Made by a program: the position numbers and the translations under genes
NCBI RefSeq assembly: GCF_009905375.1
Contig: NC_133647.1
Span: forward strand, 434,001-498,000
Reading direction: 5' to 3'
DNA: 64,000 bases
Source: Apium graveolens
Lineage: Eukaryota > Streptophyta > Magnoliopsida > Apiales > Apiaceae
The notes under the pieces: model-generated
The model's input: the letters and a program-made list of their open reading frames with translations, nothing else
Told to the model about the DNA's origin: nothing
The model's database searches: none
Part shown: piece after piece, positions 58,181-64,000 of the stretch
Position numbering within the stretch: the first letter of the stretch is position 1
Layout of the letters: each line of letters opens with the position of its first letter

Positions 58181-60330
58181 ATGATTTCGAACACAGATTG
58201 CCAAGCTTGAGCTGAGGTATCCTTTTCTTGTAGAAAAATTTTCAACCTTTTGATTTCTATTGGAGAGAAGATGTCCATTACTTTTCTGTTCAGCTCTGTG
58301 AAGGTTCCATCTTTGTAGTAGATCCTTACTTCTTTTAATGTTACAACCCACACTCTGACTATTTCTTCAGCTAATTTAAGAGCATAGTCTTCATCTAAGA
58401 TGTCCCAATTTAGAGGTAAGAAATCAGTTTGATTATAGAAATTGCATATAGCCTTCTCAGTAGTTGACTTCTTCTATGCTTTTCTCCCAACAGTTTTGAA
58501 GTGTATCCTGGTTGATGGTTTGATTAAAGGTAGGCTTGTGATTTTCTTTAGAACTATTTGGCTAGAATTTATTGGTAATTCCAGAAAGGTATTTGCAGTT
58601 TGTTTGTATAGGGATTTTGGATTTGAGGTTTGAATTGGAATTGAGCTTAAGCTTGTTGTTTGAGTAGTTTGAGCTTGGTTTATTTGGATTTTAAGGGTGT
58701 GATCCTGTGGACCTGAATCATCATGGTTCCTCTTTCTTTTTTTCTCATATTTCATCTTCTTATCCTCATTCTTATTCTTCTCATCATCCTTATTAGATTT
58801 TCTACTAGTTGCCTTTTTAGACTGACTTGGATTTGATCCAGAAGGTTTTTGTTCATCCTGCTTCTGCTCATCATCATCCTTGTCATCTTTTGAATCATTG
58901 AATTTTGTGTAAGGTAACATAGTGTGTTCATTCGCAAGATATTCACAAGATACTTGTCAAGGATTTTGATCATTTCTATGTCTTCATCTGTCTTGCTCTT
59001 CCTCATCTTCAGCTCAGTTTAAAGAGTCATCATAAGTCTTCTGTTTGCCTGTACACAGTTCCTTGGAATTGTGAATTGGTTAAGTTGTTTGGTCTTGTCA
59101 CAGATGTGGGCCACTCTTTTATATGGATACAGATAAGCCTCAGGGAAGGCCTGAATATGTGCTCCTTTAAGCTCATTTAATAACTGAGTGTCCTCCTTGA
59201 TGACTCTGTGCACACTATCAATCATAACATCTAGTTCAGATGCTCTCAAACATTTTAAGAAGGGGAGAGACACCTGAAGCCATTGTTACCATCCTTGATG
59301 TTGACTAAAATCCTCTTCTCAATGAAGTTGTCCACTTTCACTAACACTACCCTGAGAGTATTGATGTTCTTGGCCAAGGCTCTCTTGTAAGTGATGTAAT
59401 TATTTTGTAGGGACATTCTAAGAACTTCTAGAATATCACTAAATTTTTTATCTTGGTTTGAGCCTTCTGCAGGCTTATTCATGTTGATTTTGTTTACATC
59501 ATCTTCAGTATTTTGAATTTCTGAGCTTTGACCAATCTTGGATTTGCCAGTATCCCTGGATCTTAGAATCCTAGCCTCTATCTCCCCCTTAGTCTTGGAG
59601 ACATGCATTATTTGAGGAGATGGGATCTCTAGTCTTATTTCCTCAGGTATAGAAGGTAGTGGAATGTTGATCCTGCCTATGATGGATCCCAAAGCAACTG
59701 GATTCTGCATTTGGAGTGTCTTGTGAGAGTCCATCAGGGTCTGAATATCAGTTTGTTGACAATGCACCAAGGTTGTGAGAATCGGAACCTGTGCACTTAG
59801 AGCACTGTTGGATGAGTGAAGAGCTGAAATCTAATCTTGAAGATCTTTGATTTGTGGAGATGAAGTGGATGTAGATGTTGAGGTTAGAAGAGAAGGCCCA
59901 AGTGTAGATTGCACAAACTTTTGAATTTCATCCATGACCAAAGGAGAAGGACAATATCTGGTTATATGCATTTGGTCCAGCTTCATCCTGGTGTCATTTA
60001 ATTTGAGGATGTATTCTTGAATAATAGTGTGCAGAGCTACAAAAGAGGTCTTCATATTTTTCACTTCACCTTCAAGTGGAGACATATCCATTCTTGCCAT
60101 TTGGGCAGAGAAATTTTCAAATTTGCTTTTAATTTCCACTTGTGAAGGAATGATTTCATTCATTTTGCTCCTCACCATTTGCATGATTTTGTCTTGATGG
60201 CTTGTGAGAGTGACTGAGAGTGCCTTTCCAAAGTTGTGGAAAGTTTTAAGTTGAGCCTTTGTCACTTCATTCACATCATCATAAACCTCTTGTGGAGACA
60301 GGCTTCTAACATTGCTGCCAATTATGGTGA
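58181..60330 (-). pseudogene. S3: reversed fragment of the S env-like ORF
   Basis: On the minus strand it reads from about 60330 to 58181 and matches S1 21225-23340. Open pieces are 60274-59831 (MARMDMSPLEGEVKNMKTSF, coiled-coil part), 59770-59255, 59273-59019, and 58920-58474 (KDDDEQKQDEQKPSGSNPSQ, then KNEDKKMKYEKKRKRN). Breaks separate them. It contains no LTR, pol or start region. The left edge joins Y2 at a hairpin (58161-58183) and the right edge fades into non-repeat DNA. Domain order and the acidic/Lys-rich part are the same as in S1, so it gives a second independent copy for comparing the protein. Function unknown. Confidence 0.85.
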
Positions 60331-61475
60331 GGTACTCTTACACTATTTATCTCGGCAAAAATAAAATCATATTATTGATCTGGGCTGAAAAACAAAACTA
60401 AATATTTAGATTGATTTAGTTTGATCGGTGTAATGATCTCAGGATAACATAAAATTATACGATTAAAATGGGCTAAAAAAATTAAAATTAAAAGAAAACT
60501 ATCCATTATTTAAAGTTTCTAAATAAACAAAATTTATGTGTTAAAAATTTCATCAAATTAAATTTTAAAAGATCATTTATTATTAAAAATATTCCGTACA
60601 TCGTATAAGTTTTAAGTTAATACAATATAAATTTAAAAAGAATAAATGAGAAAGACGAATTGTGAATTAAAATGAAGAATGGAAAGGTAATTGTTAGGAT
60701 TCTTAACTTTCTAGTTGTGGCTTGAAGTTGGTTATATATGACCATTCTTTTAATTTGCCAAACATGACGGTTAAAAATGAAACGTGCTTAAAATATAAAT
60801 GGGGCTCAAGAATGAGGGCCCAAACATGCACGTAATAACATGTGACTGGTGTTTAAAATATGAAGAGCCCAACCACCCCCGGTGACGACAGTTTTGAATA
60901 TAAGTGGGTCGGATTTTTTTTAACGAGCTCGAGCCGAGCATTTGACATGTTCTTTTCGAGTTCGGCTCAAATTAGGCTCAAGCTTGTCTCGAAAAAAAAT
61001 CAAAAATATGATTTTATATATTGGATTATTAAAAAATATTTTCAGCTAAAAATTCTCTCTTAATTATTGCATTAGAAACCGTCAGAATCACCGACAATTT
61101 TACCAAGATATAATCCCAAGGATATTCAATATTTTTTGTGTTTTTCAACCATCTTTTGAGTGAGGTCATGGATACCCGTCATATTTTGAAAATGATTAGC
61201 CTTGATTTAGAAAATGACCTAATGAAAAACTTTAAGTGGGGGCAATCTTTTTTTTTTGCAAAAATTAATGGGTCATTTTAATTTTTATATAATATGAATA
61301 AACATATTTAACTAAATTAATATTTTTTAGTATGGTTGTGCTCAGAAGCTATATTGTTTTCCCAAATTTAAAGTAAGACTAACTAGCATTTTGAGTGAGA
61401 GGAACATTTTATTTGTTAGGAAAAACTAGTATCGGAGTCCGGTCCTCCATATTAAGCGATATATTTATAAATTAT
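60331..61475. other. AT-rich non-coding DNA, possible old element remnant
   Basis: No ORF or RNA gene that I recognise. At 60928-60990 the words GAGCTCGAGCCGAGC and GAGTTCGGCTCAAATTAGG form a GAGC-rich inverted patch of a kind found in old hAT-type elements. No ends or duplication are visible. The first bases may still be edge sequence of the S3 fragment. Confidence 0.4.
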
Positions 61476-62728
61476 TGTTGTGCAAGAAATGCCTGTACTA
61501 TAACAAGACTAAGTCAAACTGACAACCCTAAGTAAGTTGAATGGTAATCTTAGTTTGCATTTTGTATTTGTAACATTTAAAGTCTGTAAAAATGTCAAGG
61601 AGCAGACTGAAACATTTTTCTGTAAACAGTATCAAGCCTAAGAATTCTATCTGGAAGAAGATCAAGAAGATCATTCCTTAGAAGAATTATGAAGAAGCTT
61701 GGAGTTGAATAAATCTGTTTTGGGAAAAATGTTCTAAGTCAAGATCTCTACAAGTCACAGATTTAGTGTTATAGAGAAGTCATTCGAGAACTCCAGAATG
61801 ACTTATAGAGAACTCAGGAAAGCTACTAGAGAACTCAGAGATATCGACAAGCCAAATTGAAGACATGAAGATTGGAGATATCGACAAGTCATTTCTTTAC
61901 TAAGAGAACTCAGAGTTATCGACAAGCCAAATCTAACTAGAGAACTCAGAGATGTCGACAAGTTAAAATGAAGGAATGAAGATAGGAGATCTCGACAAGC
62001 TAAACTCTCTTATAGAGAATCCAGAGACCTCTACAAGTCAAACTCATTATAGAGAATTAGAGATCTCGATAAGTCATTATACTTATCGAGATGTCAAGTT
62101 CTCTATACCCCAAGCTGAAGATCTCGAGGTACAAGTCTCAAAGTACAAATCACAGACCAGTTCAAGATTCAAGGTTTTCAATCACCAAATAATCCAATCA
62201 CCTGGATTAACAAGTCTACAAAAAGCAGTTTGAAGCGTGCAAGATAAACAGTGAAGATTAACTAGACAAAAGGAGATCAAGATTAACACAGTGTGCATAG
62301 ATACGCTAATCCAGAAATGGAAGGTTCACTTTTCTATTTATAGAATGATAAGTGACAGTTTAGAAAAAGTAAAAAGCAGTTTCCATAGCACGATGTATAA
62401 ACCAGGAGTTAACTGACTTATAAAGTTAACTCTGGTCCTTTTGTTAGTTTGTAACAATTTAGATCAAGATCTTGTATCCTCTCAAGATAGAAGCTAAGAT
62501 CTTAATCAAAAAGAGCCTAGGAATTTTGTAACAAGATTTTCTTAATTTTAATATAAAATTAAGTGAGTTTTGAAAAATCTTTGTTAAGTGCATTACATTG
62601 TTTAAATCTGCATTAACATAGTCCACTACAAAATCATCTACTTTGTTCACCACCATAAACGGATCAAGAAAAGCTTTAAAACACGAAAACACATTCACCC
62701 CCCTCTGTGTGTGATTCATTACCTAACA
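61476..62728 (+). mobile_element. S4: solo Sirevirus-type LTR
   Basis: It runs from TGTTGTGCAAGAAATGCC to TTACCTAACA (1,253 bp). ATTAT at 61471-61475 and ATTAC at 62729-62733 are a target duplication with one change. There is no purine tract on the left and no primer site on the right, so it is solo. The motif array occupies 61770-62110. It lacks the MITE carried by S1. Confidence 0.88.
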
Positions 62729-64000
62729 ATTACATTAGTCGTAGACCGACTATCTTGATTAGTGAGAAATTGCACCGGTTAATACTAAATTACAGTTTAA
62801 TATTAAACTAGCATAATAATCCATGTGAGACACAAGCCATTTTCTAGTAATTTTTCAGAATATAGTGTATGCAAATTTTCAAATTTCATCCTGCACATAT
62901 TTTATTAGAAATAAAGTGTATAGCCCCTAATAATTTAGCTAAAGCGTGCGAAAAAATCCACTTGAAGCAGGTTATGCTCAATGATCGTTTAGACTATTGC
63001 GTGATGGTATGTTGTGTCATGTTTACATTTTTTTGCAGACTTTGATAATTCAGCTCACTAAAAATTTTTTGGTTGTACATGATCTCTGAGTTAAAAATAT
63101 GATGTTCATTGTAATTTGTGGAGAACTGATATTTGTGGTTGTAAGGTGATTGAACTTTGTTGTATATGGAATCGACAATGTCTCGGTCTAATTTCAGCGT
63201 CTTCGTGTTACAAAATTTCACGATGTGGCTACTGTGATAACTTGTAGTGGTTACGCTTCCAAAACTTTTCTTTTTGTACTTTATATAAGTTTTCTCAGTA
63301 TCAATTCTTTTATGAGAAAATGACTTAGATAGCACAAAAAAATGTAAAAGGCCAAAATAATGGCCCTTTACGACACTCTAAAATGATAGATCGTGTTAAA
63401 TTTTTAGTTCATGACAGAAAGACAGTAATTGTACACGAGTTAACATGTAATCAGAGTACCCTGTCATAGGGTGGACACGAAATTAGAGTGTCGTGTCATA
63501 AACTTTTAAATACTAAAATAATAATTAATTAATATAAAGGTGTTATGGGTGCAAAGGATTAAAAATAAATTTGGGTTTCAATGAACCTACTTACAAAAAA
63601 GCCCATACACAGAAACAGAAGTAAAAAGGCACAGACCATTTACAAGAAAATAGAACACAAATTTAGCCAGAAAGGAAAGGAGGGAACACTATAGTGAGAT
63701 AAGAAGCTCGATTTTCCAACATTTATATTACTAGTCTCAGGCTCAAAATTGTGTTTGTTGGTCGTTGAGTTATAGGCTTTTGACTTACTGGGTTTTAGAT
63801 TCACCAAAATTTTCAATTTGATAAAGAAAAAACAAAGACTACAAAGTGTTTGTTAAAATGTCGCAATGAGTTTTTTTTGAAAATCTTTTATTTCTTCTAG
63901 CGATTAGTGCTTGCTTCAATATTAACACGACTTACTGAATTTTATCCAAGTGAATTCTCAAGTACTGAATTGATATTCTTCGAGTATTCTCTTGAGAATT
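62729..64000. other. AT-rich non-coding DNA with one short inverted repeat
   Basis: I see no gene. ACGACACTCTAA at 63370-63381 and its exact reverse TTAGAGTGTCGT at 63483-63494 enclose 101 bp and could be the ends of a small foldback element; no duplication is evident. A 113-codon minus-strand frame (63335-62994) has no recognisable domain and is not called. Confidence 0.5.

Noticed and set aside
62994..63335. 113-codon minus-strand ORF
   Set aside because: Lys/Ser/Tyr/Asn-rich, no domain, lies in AT-rich DNA with no promoter or leader that I can see.

Overview
This is a 64-kb piece of plant heterochromatin. It is made of nested transposable elements and shows no host gene, tRNA or rRNA that I can recognise. 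Plant Ty3/gypsy lineages (Athila, a Tekay-type chromovirus), a Sirevirus-type Ty1/copia element with a long third ORF, plant-type primer sites (initiator Met tRNA and an Asp-type tRNA) and MITEs point to a flowering plant. The third ORF resembles a family I remember beside copia pol genes in asterids, so an asterid eudicot is likely; I cannot fix the species.

I use these labels. X: LTR element with LTR ends TGTAATATCC...GGCGCCACA. Y: Tekay-type gypsy element with a 4.0-kb LTR, TGTAATAACCCC...GGGTGTTACA (copies Y1, Y2, Y3). S: Sirevirus-type copia with LTR TGTTGTGCAAG...CCTAACA (S1 to S4). C: a second copia element. A: an Athila element.

Layout. 1-618: end of an X LTR, inserted in Y1. 619-2935: Y1 LTR remainder, primer site and first internal bases. 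2936-6766: reversed X LTR fragment carrying a 629-bp hAT-like element. 6767-25503: S1, which lacks its 5' LTR and gag. It has decayed protease, integrase, RT and RNase H, then a repeat array with a TATA box, then a long broken env-like ORF, then a 3' LTR holding a Tourist-like MITE. C (12598-20560, target duplication GTACT) splits the env-like ORF. 25504-26650 and 51409-58175: Y2, split by A (26651-51403, target duplication ACAAT). A has a largely readable gag-pol and an env-like ORF. Its 3' LTR is split by Y3 (37140-50722, target duplication ATGAT). Y2 also carries a reversed solo S LTR (56470-57797). 58181-60330: reversed S fragment containing only env-like sequence. 60331-61475 and 62729-64000: AT-rich non-coding DNA around another solo S LTR (61476-62728).

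Inferred order of events: Y2 is oldest. S1 and A inserted into its LTR, C and the MITE inserted into S1, and Y3 inserted into A. Y3 is the youngest large insertion: its two 4-kb LTRs look almost identical by eye. Its inside is nevertheless coding-dead and shares a non-coding core with Y2, so it was probably moved by proteins from another element.

The points most worth following up are four. (1) S1 has an array of GACTTCTCGA-type motifs ending in a TATA box just upstream of the env-like ORF, and a related array in inverted orientation in the LTR. (2) The C leader has four hairpins. (3) Y3 is a young but protein-dead element. (4) The A LTR has a duplicated palindrome. All LTR borders and target duplications were read by eye; identity levels are impressions, not computed values.
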